A stretch of 64,000 nucleotides of DNA from Rhizobacter terrae. GTDB taxonomy: Bacteria > Pseudomonadota > Gammaproteobacteria > Burkholderiales > Burkholderiaceae_C. Under the pieces are notes generated by a model. That model did not search any database. It saw nothing but the letters and a program-made list of their open reading frames with translations, and was not told the origin of the DNA. The stretch spans positions 1,116,001 to 1,180,000 of the forward strand of contig NZ_QUSW01000001.1 in NCBI RefSeq assembly GCF_003852895.1, given 5' to 3'. Made by a program: the position numbers and the translations under genes. Each line of letters begins with the position of its first letter. Within the stretch, counting starts at the first letter, position 1. Shown here piece by piece: positions 35,650 to 43,832 of the stretch.

Positions 35650-36969
35650 ATGAAGTTTCGACATCTCGCCCTCGCTGTCGCGGTCCTGTCGGCCACGCTT
35701 GGCAGCACCGCTGCCCTGGCGCAGGCCAAGGAGCAGTTCATTCCCGTGCTGTCGTACCGCACCGGCCCGTACGCGCCCAACGGCACGCCCTGGGCCAACG
35801 GCTTCGTGGACTACCTCAAGCTCGTCAATGCCCGCGGCGGCGTGAACGGTGTGAAGCTCGCCTTCGAGGAATGCGAGACCGGCTACGACACCGCCCGCAC
35901 GGTGGAGTGCTACGAGCGCCTGAAGGGCAAGGGCGCATCGTTCGTGCAGCCGCTGTCCACCGGCGGCACCTTCGCCATCACCGAGAAGGCGCCGACCGAC
36001 AAGATTCCGCTGGTGACCGTGGGCTACGGCCGCAGCGAATCGGCCGACGGCTCGGTGTTCAAGTGGAACTTCCCGATCGCCGGCACCTACTGGGTCGCCA
36101 GCGACACCATCCTGCAGGCCATCGCCAAGAAGGAAGGCGGCTGGGACAAGCTCAAGGGCAAGAAGATCGCGCTGGTCTACCACGACAGCCCCTTCGGCAA
36201 GGAACCCATCGCGCTCATGCGCGAGCGCTCGGCGCTGCATGGCTTCGAGCTCATCCTGCTGCCGGTGACGGCACCGGGCGTGGACCAGAAGGCCACCTGG
36301 CTGCAGATCCGCCAGCAGCATCCTGACTACGTCGCGCTGTGGGGCTGGGGGATCATGAACACCACCGCCATCAAGGAAGCCCAGGCCACGGGCTACCCGC
36401 GCGAGAAGATGTACGGCGTGTGGTGGGCCGGCGCCGAGCCCGACGTGAAGGACGTGGCCGAAGGCGCCAAGGGCTACAACGCGGTGACCATGCAGCACGG
36501 CGCGGAACCGCAGTCCAAGGTGGTGCAGGACATCCTCGGCATGGTCCACGGCAAGGGCCAGGGCACGGGGCCGAAGGAAGAAGTCGGCCAGGTGCTGTAC
36601 ATGCGCGGCGCCATGAGCGCCATGCTGGGCGTGGAAGGCATCCGCGCCGCGCAGGAGCGCTACGGCAAGGGCAAGGTCGTGACCGGCGAGCAGGTGCGCT
36701 GGGGCCTGGAGAACCTGAACCTCACGCAGGCCAAGCTCGACGCACTGGGCTTCGCGGGCGTGATGCGGCCGATCAGCACCTCGTGCGTGGACCACATGGG
36801 CTCGGCCTGGGCGCGCATCCACACCTGGGACGGCAAGCAGTGGAAGTTCAGCTCCGACTGGATGCAGGCGGATGAGCAGATCATCAAGCCGCTGGTGAAG
36901 GCCACGGCCGCGAAGTACGCGACGGAGAAGAAGCTGACGCCGCGCACCGGTGCAGATTGCCAGTCCTGA
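35650..36969 (+). CDS. Branched-chain-type ABC substrate-binding protein of the ligase/Liv operon
   Basis: 439 residues from ATG 35650, with AGGAG six bases upstream. A Sec signal MKFRHLALAVAVLSATLGSTAALAQA is cleaved near residue 26. The mature protein has FIPVLSYRTGPYAPNGTPWANG, then LVNARGGVNGVKLAFEECETGYDTARTVECYERLK, the type I periplasmic fold. It contains an even Cys set (CETGYDTARTVEC, and further Cys near the C-terminus) that could form disulfides. It is the cognate receptor of the operon; the ligand is probably a carboxylic acid and not an amino acid, given the flanking ligases. Confidence 0.92.
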   Translation: MKFRHLALAVAVLSATLGSTAALAQAKEQFIPVLSYRTGPYAPNGTPWANGFVDYLKLVNARGGVNGVKLAFEECETGYDTARTVECYERLKGKGASFVQPLSTGGTFAITEKAPTDKIPLVTVGYGRSESADGSVFKWNFPIAGTYWVASDTILQAIAKKEGGWDKLKGKKIALVYHDSPFGKEPIALMRERSALHGFELILLPVTAPGVDQKATWLQIRQQHPDYVALWGWGIMNTTAIKEAQATGYPREKMYGVWWAGAEPDVKDVAEGAKGYNAVTMQHGAEPQSKVVQDILGMVHGKGQGTGPKEEVGQVLYMRGAMSAMLGVEGIRAAQERYGKGKVVTGEQVRWGLENLNLTQAKLDALGFAGVMRPISTSCVDHMGSAWARIHTWDGKQWKFSSDWMQADEQIIKPLVKATAAKYATEKKLTPRTGADCQS

Positions 36970-37000
36970 CCGGTCTAGACCACTTGCAGAGACACGCCCC

Positions 37001-37807
37001 ATGGACAACATCGTTCTGAACGTCAACGGCATCGAGGTGATCTACAACCACGTGATCCTCGTGTTGAAGGGCGTGTCCCTGCAGGTGCGCGAGGGCAGCA
37101 TCGTGGCGCTGCTCGGCGGCAACGGCGCGGGCAAGACCACGACGCTGCGCGCGGTGAGCAACCTGCTGCGCGGCGAGCGGGGCGAGGTGACCAAGGGAGC
37201 CATCGAGCTGCGCGGCGAACGCATCGAGGCGCTGAGCACCTCCGACATGGTGGAGCGCGGCGTGGTGCAGGTGATGGAAGGCCGGCACTGCTTCGCGCAC
37301 CTCACGATCGAGGAGAACCTGCTGACCGGCGCCTACACGCGCCGCGACGGCAAGGCCGCCGTCGCACAAACGCTGGAGAAGGTCTACAACTACTTCCCGC
37401 GGCTGAAGACGCGCCGCAGTTCGCAGGCGGCCTACACCTCGGGCGGCGAGCAGCAGATGTGCGCCATCGGCCGCGCGCTGATGGCCAACCCGAAGATGGT
37501 GCTGCTCGATGAGCCCTCCATGGGCCTGGCGCCGCAGATCGTGGAGGAGGTGTTCGAGATCGTGAAGGACCTCAACACCAAGGAACGCGTCACCTTCTTG
37601 CTGGCCGAGCAGAACACCAGCATGGCGCTTCGCTATGCGGACTACGGCTACATCCTGGAGAACGGCCGCATCGTCATGGACGGGTCGGCCCGCGACTTGG
37701 CGGAGAACGAGGACGTGAAGGAGTTCTACCTCGGCATGGGCGGCGGCGACCGCAAGAGTTTCCGCGACGTGAAGAGCTACAAGCGCCGCAAGCGCTGGCT
37801 GTCGTGA
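37001..37807 (+). CDS. Branched-chain-type ABC transporter ATP-binding protein (LivF type)
   Basis: 268 residues from ATG 37001. It has Walker A LLGGNGAGKTTTLRA, then a signature region TSGGEQQMCAIGRAL in which Thr replaces the usual Leu of LSGGEQQ, Walker B MVLLDEPSMGLAP and H-loop position LLAEQNTSMAL, the LivF form with Gln in place of the switch His. The C-terminus has an added basic tail (SYKRRKRWLS). It completes the transporter with the LivG, LivH and LivM types upstream. Confidence 0.93.
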   Translation: MDNIVLNVNGIEVIYNHVILVLKGVSLQVREGSIVALLGGNGAGKTTTLRAVSNLLRGERGEVTKGAIELRGERIEALSTSDMVERGVVQVMEGRHCFAHLTIEENLLTGAYTRRDGKAAVAQTLEKVYNYFPRLKTRRSSQAAYTSGGEQQMCAIGRALMANPKMVLLDEPSMGLAPQIVEEVFEIVKDLNTKERVTFLLAEQNTSMALRYADYGYILENGRIVMDGSARDLAENEDVKEFYLGMGGGDRKSFRDVKSYKRRKRWLS

Positions 37808-37839
37808 TCCGTTGATGACCGTCCCGAGGGAGCATCCAC

Positions 37840-38130
37840 ATGAGTGACGACTTCTTTGCACCGCCGCCCTTCAAGCCGGCGGAATCATTGATCCAGCTCA
37901 AGCGCAGCCTGCGCGACCTGCGGCCGCTGGCCGAGCGCGGCGACGGCTTCGAGCTGCAGGGCTGCCGGGTGATCGAGCTCGCGGTCGAGGGCGACACCAT
38001 CGCCGTGAAGTTCGCCAAGACCCAGTCGCGCTCGCCGCAGTGGGAACGTGTCGTGCTCAAGTCCGGTGCTGACGTGCGCCGGTGTGTCGATGACGCCAAG
38101 AAGCGCCTTGTGCGCTGGACGGAGGAGTGA
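37840..38130 (+). CDS. Small conserved-looking operon protein of unknown function
   Basis: 96 residues, soluble, no signal. It begins MSDDFFAPPPFKPAESLIQLKRSLRDLRPLAERG and continues as a small alpha/beta protein with RVIELAVEGDTIAVKFAKTQSRSPQWE. I recognise no family. It sits between the LivF-type gene (32 bases) and the PaaK-like gene, whose start region overlaps its stop. This suggests a role linked to the ligase or substrate handling, for example as a subunit or chaperone of the PaaK-like protein; that is inference only. Confidence 0.7.
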   Translation: MSDDFFAPPPFKPAESLIQLKRSLRDLRPLAERGDGFELQGCRVIELAVEGDTIAVKFAKTQSRSPQWERVVLKSGADVRRCVDDAKKRLVRWTEE

Positions 38131-38135
38131 GCATC

Positions 38136-39404
38136 ATGAGCGCCGCGACGGCCGCCTATTACGACGCGCTGGAGACTCGCGCACCCGAGGAGCGCGAGAA
38201 CGCGTTGATGGCCGCGCTGCCGGACGTGGTGGCGCACGCCCGGGCCCATGCGCCGGCCTATGCCGCCATCCTCGGCGACCTGACGCCCAGCGAGGTGGGC
38301 AGCCGCACCGCGCTGGCGAAGCTGCCGGTGACGCGCAAGAGCGAGCTGATCGAGCGCCAGAAGACGGCGCGGGTACAAGGTGATGCCTTCGGCGGCTTCG
38401 CGACCATCGGGTGGCGTCCTCGCCGCGGCGCGGTGCGGGTGTTCTCGTCGCCCGGTCCGATCTACGAGCCCGAGGGCGAAGGGCCGGACTACTGGCGCGC
38501 CGCGCGGGCCCTGTTCGCCGCCGGCTTCCGCCAGGGCGACCTGGTGCACAACAGCTTCAGCTACCACCTGACGCCGGCGGGTTCGATGATGGAAACCGCC
38601 GCGCATGCCCTGGGCTGCACGGTGTTCCCGGGCGGCGTGGGCAACACCGAACTGCAGTTGCAGGCCGCGGCCGAGCTGCGCCCGCACGGCTACGTGGGCA
38701 CGCCCAGCTTCCTGAAGATCATGGTGGACAAGGCGGCCGAGCAAGGCACCGCCCTGCCCTCGCTGCGCAAGGCGCTGGTGTCGGGCGAGGCGTTTCCGCC
38801 GTCGCTGCGCGACTGGCTGGCCGAGCGCGGCATCGTGGGCTACCAGTGCTATGCCACGGCGGACCTCGGGCTCATCGCCTACGAGACCGAGGCGCGCGAA
38901 GGGCTGGTGCTGGACGAGCACGTCATCGTGGAGATCGTGCGGCCCGGCACCGGTGACCCGGTGCCGGCAGGCGAAGTCGGTGAGATCGTGGTGACAACGC
39001 TGAACAAGGACTACCCGCTGATCCGCTTCGGCACCGGCGACCTGTCGGCCGTGATGCCGGGCCCGTGTCCCACCGGCCGCACCAATACCCGCATCCGCGG
39101 CTGGATGGGCCGGGCCGACCAGACGGCCAAGGTGCGCGGCATGTTCGTGCATCCCTCGCAGGTCGCAGCCATCGCCCGGCGCCATCCCGAGGTGCATCGG
39201 GCGCGGCTGGTGGTCAGCGGTGAGATGGCCAATGACCAGATGACCTTGAAGGTGGAGGTGGCGTCGCGGTCGGAAGGGCTGGATGCGCGCATCGCCGAGA
39301 GCATTCGTGAGGTGACCAAGCTGCGCGGCAACGTGGTGTTCAGCGAGCCCGGCAGCCTGCCCAACGACGGCAAGGTGATCGAGGACGCGCGCAGCTACGA
39401 GTAG
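38136..39404 (+). CDS. PaaK-like AMP-dependent ligase with altered phosphate loop
   Basis: 422 residues from ATG 38136, which has GGAGG ten bases upstream; a GTG at 38127 is too close to that site. The fold matches phenylacetate-CoA ligases: HNSFSYHLTPAGSMMETAAHALGCTVFPGG, GYVGTPSFLKIM, and a C-terminal RIRGWMGRADQTAKVRGMFVHPSQV like the PaaK hinge. The phosphate loop that reads SSGTTGKPT in PaaK is here FSSPGPIYEPEG (103-114), and the usual YGLSE motif reads CYATADLG. It may use a different chemistry or be inactive. Last gene of the ligase/Liv operon. Confidence 0.82.
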   Translation: MSAATAAYYDALETRAPEERENALMAALPDVVAHARAHAPAYAAILGDLTPSEVGSRTALAKLPVTRKSELIERQKTARVQGDAFGGFATIGWRPRRGAVRVFSSPGPIYEPEGEGPDYWRAARALFAAGFRQGDLVHNSFSYHLTPAGSMMETAAHALGCTVFPGGVGNTELQLQAAAELRPHGYVGTPSFLKIMVDKAAEQGTALPSLRKALVSGEAFPPSLRDWLAERGIVGYQCYATADLGLIAYETEAREGLVLDEHVIVEIVRPGTGDPVPAGEVGEIVVTTLNKDYPLIRFGTGDLSAVMPGPCPTGRTNTRIRGWMGRADQTAKVRGMFVHPSQVAAIARRHPEVHRARLVVSGEMANDQMTLKVEVASRSEGLDARIAESIREVTKLRGNVVFSEPGSLPNDGKVIEDARSYE

Positions 39405-39416
39405 CACGTGTGATGG

Positions 39417-39436
39417 CTTTCCCGGGCTTTCCCGGG
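39417..39436. repeat. Tandem 10-bp repeat CTTTCCCGGG x2 upstream of the Bug gene
   Basis: Two perfect head-to-tail copies directly after the PaaK-like stop, followed by ATTACGTAGTTTCCGCAAT. The gap of 112 bases to the Bug gene is where its promoter should lie. The repeat could be a regulator site, though I see no clear -35/-10 pair. Confidence 0.5.
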
Positions 39437-39516
39437 CATTACGTAGTTTCCGCAATCCGCACGGTGGGGTCCGGCACACAATCCTGGACAGTATTGCCAA
39501 CCAGGGAAAGCAACCC

Positions 39517-40488
39517 ATGAAACGCCTGCTGTTCGCCGCCGTGGCCACCCTCGCCGCTGCCTCCGCTTTTGCCGACTACCCGGACAAGCCGATCACCATC
39601 GTCGTGCCCTTCGCCGCGGGCGGCCCCACCGACAAGGTGGCGCGCGACCTGGCCGAAGCCCTGCGCAAGCCCATGGGCAACGCCACGATCATCATCGAGA
39701 ACGTGGGCGGCGCCGGCGGCACGCTGGGCGCCACCAAGGTCGCCAAGGCTGCACCAGACGGCTACACGCTGCTGCTGGCCCACGCAGGCATCTCCACGGC
39801 GCCCGCGCTGTACCGCAACCTGCAATACAAGACGCTGGAGGACTTCGAGTACCTCGGCATGATCAACGAGGTGCCCATGACGCTGGTCTCCAAGCCGACG
39901 CTGCCGGCCAAGAACTACGGCGAACTCGTGAAGTGGCTGGAAGCCAACAAGGGCAAGGTCAACCTCGCGAACGCGGGCCTGGGCTCCGCCTCGCACCTGT
40001 GCGGCCTGATGTTCCAGAGCGCCACCAAGATCGAGATGCAGACGGTGCCGTACAAGGGCACGGGACCGGCAATGACGGACCTCATCGGTGGCCAGGTCGA
40101 CATCATGTGCGACCAGACGACCAACACCACCACGCAGATCGAGGGCGGCAAGATCAAGGCCTATGCCGTGACGAGCAAGGCCCGCTTGAAGACGGCGGCG
40201 CTGTCTGGCCTGCCGACGCTGGATGAAGCGGGGCTCAAGGGCTTCAACGTGACCATCTGGCACGCGCTGTACGCACCGAAGGGCACGCCCAAGGCTGCGC
40301 AGGACAAGATCAACACCGCCCTGAAGGCCGCGCTCAAGGACGCGGAATTCATCAAGCGCGAGGAGTCGCTGGGCGCGGTGATCATCACCGACAACCGCGT
40401 GAATGGCGCGGACCACAAGAAGTTCGTGGAAAGCGAAATCAGCAAGTGGGGGCCGGTGATCAAGGCGGCGGGACAGTACGCCGATTGA
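39517..40488 (+). CDS. Bug-family (TctC-like) periplasmic binding protein
   Basis: 323 residues. A Sec signal MKRLLFAAVATLAAASAFA is followed by the Bug hallmark YPDKPITIVVPFAAGGPTDKVARDLAEAL. Later come ENVGGAGGTLGATKVAKAAPDGYTLLL and YKGTGPAMTDLIGGQVDIMCD. Bug proteins bind carboxylates with two conserved waters and are greatly expanded in Burkholderiales, mostly without adjacent TctA/TctB permeases, as here. It has its own terminator 25 bases downstream. It lies just after the ligase/Liv operon and may sense or bind a related acid. Confidence 0.94.
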   Translation: MKRLLFAAVATLAAASAFADYPDKPITIVVPFAAGGPTDKVARDLAEALRKPMGNATIIIENVGGAGGTLGATKVAKAAPDGYTLLLAHAGISTAPALYRNLQYKTLEDFEYLGMINEVPMTLVSKPTLPAKNYGELVKWLEANKGKVNLANAGLGSASHLCGLMFQSATKIEMQTVPYKGTGPAMTDLIGGQVDIMCDQTTNTTTQIEGGKIKAYAVTSKARLKTAALSGLPTLDEAGLKGFNVTIWHALYAPKGTPKAAQDKINTALKAALKDAEFIKREESLGAVIITDNRVNGADHKKFVESEISKWGPVIKAAGQYAD

Positions 40489-40512
40489 ATGGTTGGATGC
40501 TCGCAGATTGAC

Positions 40513-40540
40513 AGGCCGCCTTCGGGCGGCCTTTTTCTTT
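40513..40540 (+). terminator. Intrinsic terminator of the Bug gene
   Basis: Perfect stem AGGCCGCC / GGCGGCCT with a TTCG loop, then TTTTTCTTT. Same core as the terminators at 7101 and 46441. Confidence 0.92.
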
Positions 40541-40600
40541 GTCTGTCGCGTGTGTTCGGGTTGTGGCAAAGGTGCGAGTGGGTACGCGAATGAGGAAAGC

Positions 40601-41044
40601 TCAATCGCGCAAGGTCATGGGGATGGTGACAGGTCCGTCATTGAGCAGGTGGACCTTCATGTCCGCACCGAACTCGCCGCTTTGCACGATCGGGTGCTGA
40701 GACCGGGCTGTCGCCAGCACACGCTCGTACAGCGCTTCACCCAAGGCCGCGGGCGCGGCACCGCTGAAGCTTGGACGGTTGCCGCCCGAAGTGTCCGCGG
40801 CCAGGGTGAACTGGCTCACGATCAGCAGGCCGCCCTGTACATCGACCACGCTGCGGTTCATCTTGCCTGCCTCGTCGCTGAAGATGCGCAGCTTGAGCAG
40901 CTTGGCGACCAGCTTGTCGGCGATGGCTTCGGTGTCGGCCGGCTCGGCGCAAACCAGCACCAGCAGGCCGCGTTCGATCTGGCCGGTGGTGCGGCCTTCG
41001 ACCTCCACGCGCGCATGCGCGACCCGTTGCACTACCGCCAGCAT
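40601..41044 (-). CDS. dtd: D-aminoacyl-tRNA deacylase
   Basis: 147 residues from ATG 41044; the open frame extends 19 codons into the upstream gene. Dtd hydrolyses D-aminoacyl-tRNA, and glycyl-tRNA mischarged on tRNA-Ala, in the cytoplasm. The opening [17 protein letters not shown], the active-site VSQFTLAAD and the cross-subunit NDGPVTIPM (the cis GP motif) are all present. Last gene of a compact minus-strand run tyrS-DUF5329-CDF-dtd, one base after the CDF gene. Confidence 0.96.
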   Translation of the reverse strand: MLAVVQRVAHARVEVEGRTTGQIERGLLVLVCAEPADTEAIADKLVAKLLKLRIFSDEAGKMNRSVVDVQGGLLIVSQFTLAADTSGGNRPSFSGAAPAALGEALYERVLATARSQHPIVQSGEFGADMKVHLLNDGPVTIPMTLRD

Positions 41045-41045
41045 C

Positions 41046-41978
41046 TCAGCCCTCCGCCTGCCGCACGCCCACCGGCTCCTTGCCTTCGGGCAGCAGCTCA
41101 ATGGTCACGCGCAGGCCGCGCACGGAGTCGATGAGCCGGCGCTCCACTTCGTCGCGCTCGCGAAAGGCACGGCCGAGCAGCCATTCGGACGGGACGTGCA
41201 TGTGCAGCTGGCAGAACTTGGCATTGGCCGCACGGCGTGACCGCAGGTGGTCGAAGTGAACGTGCTCGCTGGTGAGCTGCTGCAAGGCGGCGTCGATGCG
41301 GCCACGGTCCTCGTCGGAGAGCGCGCGGTCCATCAGGCCGTCCACCGAGCGGCGCAGCAGCCCGTAGGCCTCGCGAAGAATGTTCACCGCCACCAGGATG
41401 GCCAGCAACGGGTCCAGCCACAGCAGGCCGGTGAGCGGCACCAGCAGCAGGCCACCAGCCACGCCCACGGACGTCCACACGTCGGTCATCAGGTGGCGCG
41501 CGTCGGCTTCGAGCGCAATGGAGTCGTGGCGCCGGGCCGCACGCAACATGGCCGTGGCGAGCACGCCGTTGATGGCCGAACTGCCGATGGACAAGGCCAC
41601 GCCCCAGCCCAGTGACTCGAGCGGCTGCGGCGAGAACCAGCGGTGCAAGGCCGTCCAGATGATGGCCAGCGACGCGCCGAGGATCATCATCGCCTCGAAG
41701 CCGCTGGAGAAGTACTCGGCCTTGTTGTGGCCATAGGGATGGTCGTCATCGGCCGGTGCCTGGGCGATGGTCACCATCACCAGCGCAAACATGGCGGCAG
41801 CCAGGTTGACGAAGGACTCCATCGCGTCTGACAGCAGCCCCACCGATCCGGTGACCCACCAGGCCGCGGTCTTCAGCCCGATGGTTGCCAGCGCGGCGAG
41901 CACCGACAGCTTGAGGAAGGCGCTGACCGACAGGCCAGAGTTCGCGTGGTGCGACGACGAAGAAGCCGGTGCGGTCAC
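41046..41978 (-). CDS. Cation diffusion facilitator family exporter (CDF)
   Basis: 310 residues. Proton-coupled export of divalent metal such as zinc, iron or manganese. It has about five to six membrane helices, with metal-site features [18 protein letters not shown] in helix 2 (Asp plus Asn, in place of HXXXD) and [20 protein letters not shown] between helices 3 and 4. The C-terminal cytoplasmic domain contains [27 protein letters not shown], the CDF dimer domain. Metal specificity cannot be settled by eye. Overlaps the DUF5329 gene by ATGA. Confidence 0.92.
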   Translation of the reverse strand: MTAPASSSSHHANSGLSVSAFLKLSVLAALATIGLKTAAWWVTGSVGLLSDAMESFVNLAAAMFALVMVTIAQAPADDDHPYGHNKAEYFSSGFEAMMILGASLAIIWTALHRWFSPQPLESLGWGVALSIGSSAINGVLATAMLRAARRHDSIALEADARHLMTDVWTSVGVAGGLLLVPLTGLLWLDPLLAILVAVNILREAYGLLRRSVDGLMDRALSDEDRGRIDAALQQLTSEHVHFDHLRSRRAANAKFCQLHMHVPSEWLLGRAFRERDEVERRLIDSVRGLRVTIELLPEGKEPVGVRQAEG

Positions 41979-42343
41979 TTGCCCGCGTCCATGCGCTTCA
42001 ACTCATCCTGCAGGAACTTCGCCGCCGGCTCGATGAGGCCGCTGGCGAAACGGATGGTGTACGGCTGCCCGCTGGTGCTGGACTTCGAAGCGATCTGGTC
42101 GATGAATTCGTGCGCGGTGTTGACGTGCTCGCCCATGCTGTCGAGCTTCTTGCGCAGGAACTTGGCGGCATCGTCGCAGGAGTAGTCGGTGCCGTTGCGC
42201 ACGAAGCGCACGTCCTTGCGCGACTCGACGTAGCGGATGAGCCGCTCGATGCGTGCGCGCTCGGCCGGCGAGAGCTCGGCACGCGCCGCACCCGAACCGG
42301 CGAGTGCAGCGATGAGGCAGAGGACGTGGCGGCGGTGGATCAT
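41975..42343 (-). CDS. DUF5329-like small exported protein
   Basis: 122 residues. A signal-like N-terminus MIHRRHVLCLIAALAGSGAARA is cleaved near residue 22. The mature part has ERARIERLIRYVESRKDVRFVRNGTDYSCDDAAKFLRKKLD and SKSSTSGQPYTIRFASG, which I take as the DUF5329 pattern (single Cys, then an SSxSGxPY motif). Probably periplasmic, function unknown. Coupled by four-base overlaps to tyrS upstream and the CDF gene downstream. Confidence 0.75.
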   Translation of the reverse strand: MIHRRHVLCLIAALAGSGAARAELSPAERARIERLIRYVESRKDVRFVRNGTDYSCDDAAKFLRKKLDSMGEHVNTAHEFIDQIASKSSTSGQPYTIRFASGLIEPAAKFLQDELKRMDAGK

Positions 42344-43590
42344 GATCCGAGCGTAACGCGGGCGAACTTGCGACGGCCGACCTGCACCACGTAAACACCA
42401 GGTCCGAGCCTGAGTGCCTTGTCGCTGACCACACTGCCATCCACGCGCACACCGTTGCCATCGATCAGGCGCCCGGCCTCGGTGGTCGACGGCGCCAGAT
42501 TCGCCTGCTTGAGCAACTGGCCAATGCCCAGCGGAGCGCCAGTCAGCGAGACCTCGGGAATCTCATCGGGAATACCGCCGCGCGCCCGGTTGTTGAAGTC
42601 GGCCTCCGCCGCATCGGCCGCCGCGGCATCGTGAAAGCGCGTGGTGATCTCCTTGGCCAGGATCACCTTCGCCTCCTTCGGATTGCGCCCGCCATCCACC
42701 TCGGCCTTCAGCTTCGCGATGTCCGCCTCGCTCTGCCAGCTCAGCAGCTTGAAGTACTTCCACATCATCTCGTCGCTGATGGACAGGACCTTCGCGAACA
42801 TGTCGTTCGGATGATCCGTGATGCCGATGTAGTTGCCCTTGCTCTTGGACATCTTCTCGACGCCATCGAGCCCTTCGAGCAGCGGCATGGTCAGGATGCA
42901 CTGCGGCTCCTGGCCGTATTCGGTCTGCAGCGCGCGCCCGACCAGCAGGTTGAACTTCTGGTCGGTCCCGCCCAGTTCCAGATCGCTCTTGAGCGCCACC
43001 GAGTCGTAGCCCTGCATCAGCGGGTACAGGAACTCATGCACGCTGATGGGCGTGCCGGCCTTGAAACGCTCGCTGAAGTCGTTGCGCTCCATCATGCGCG
43101 CCACGGTGTACTTGGCCGCGAGCTGGATCATGCCGCGCGCGCCCAGCGGGTCGCTCCATTCGGAGTTGTAGCGGATCTCGGTCTTGCTCGGGTCCAGCAC
43201 CAGGCTGGCCTGCTTGTAGTAGGTCTGGGCATTGGCCTCGATCTGCTCGCGCGTGAGCGGCGGGCGGGTGGTGTTGCGGCCCGACGGGTCGCCGATCATC
43301 GAGGTGAAGTCGCCTATGAGAAAAATCACGGTATGCCCCAGGTTCTGGAGCTGGCGCATCTTGTTGAGCACCACCGTGTGGCCGATGTGGATGTCGGGTG
43401 CCGTCGGGTCCAGGCCCAGCTTGATCCGAAGTGGCACACCTGTTGCATGGGAACGTGCCAGCTTGGCCAGCCAGTCACCCTCGGGTAACAGCTCGTCACA
43501 GCCCCTTTTGGAAATCGCCATCGCCTCCAGAACTTGGTCGGTGATGGGGTACTTGGGAGGGGTGGACACGGGCTCGGCAGGCTGAGTCAT
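42340..43590 (-). CDS. tyrS: Tyrosine--tRNA ligase
   Basis: 416 residues. Class I synthetase charging tRNA-Tyr. It has the HIGH-type motif PDIHIGHTVVLNKM (about 66-79), the KMSKS loop VEKMSKSKGNYIG (about 239-251) and a C-terminal S4 RNA-binding domain with AGRLIDGNGVRVDGSVVSDKALRLGPG. The length and loop spacing fit the shorter-insert TyrS variant common in proteobacteria. First gene of a four-gene minus-strand operon. It is divergent from the M23 peptidase gene across 242 bases. Confidence 0.97.
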   Translation of the reverse strand: MTQPAEPVSTPPKYPITDQVLEAMAISKRGCDELLPEGDWLAKLARSHATGVPLRIKLGLDPTAPDIHIGHTVVLNKMRQLQNLGHTVIFLIGDFTSMIGDPSGRNTTRPPLTREQIEANAQTYYKQASLVLDPSKTEIRYNSEWSDPLGARGMIQLAAKYTVARMMERNDFSERFKAGTPISVHEFLYPLMQGYDSVALKSDLELGGTDQKFNLLVGRALQTEYGQEPQCILTMPLLEGLDGVEKMSKSKGNYIGITDHPNDMFAKVLSISDEMMWKYFKLLSWQSEADIAKLKAEVDGGRNPKEAKVILAKEITTRFHDAAAADAAEADFNNRARGGIPDEIPEVSLTGAPLGIGQLLKQANLAPSTTEAGRLIDGNGVRVDGSVVSDKALRLGPGVYVVQVGRRKFARVTLGS

Positions 43591-43777
43591 CGGGATGCGA
43601 ACAGCGGTTTGGAAGGGGTGCCTCGATGGGGCTTCTACGGACTTTTCCGCGGCGGTGCGTCGGTATACTGCGCGGCGGCTGCGGCCGGGGCGAAGGGTCC
43701 GGCAACCGCACGATCCCAGCGGGACTTGAAAGCGTTGCGATTCTAGTGGACGCCTCGGGTCGTGAAGTACAACCCAG

Positions 43778-43799
43778 CCTGCGCCGCATGGCGCAGGCC
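43778..43799 (+). promoter_or_regulatory. Perfect hairpin in the leader of the M23 peptidase gene
   Basis: 9-bp stem GCCTGCGCC / GGCGCAGGC with a GCAT loop, 34 bases before the TTG start. There is no U-run, so it is not a terminator. A TATACT -10 at about 43663 would give a leader of roughly 160 bases containing this hairpin. Possible translational control. Confidence 0.45.
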
Positions 43800-43832
43800 A
43801 GCTAGACGGGCCGCCAGGCCCCGGGACACAAA

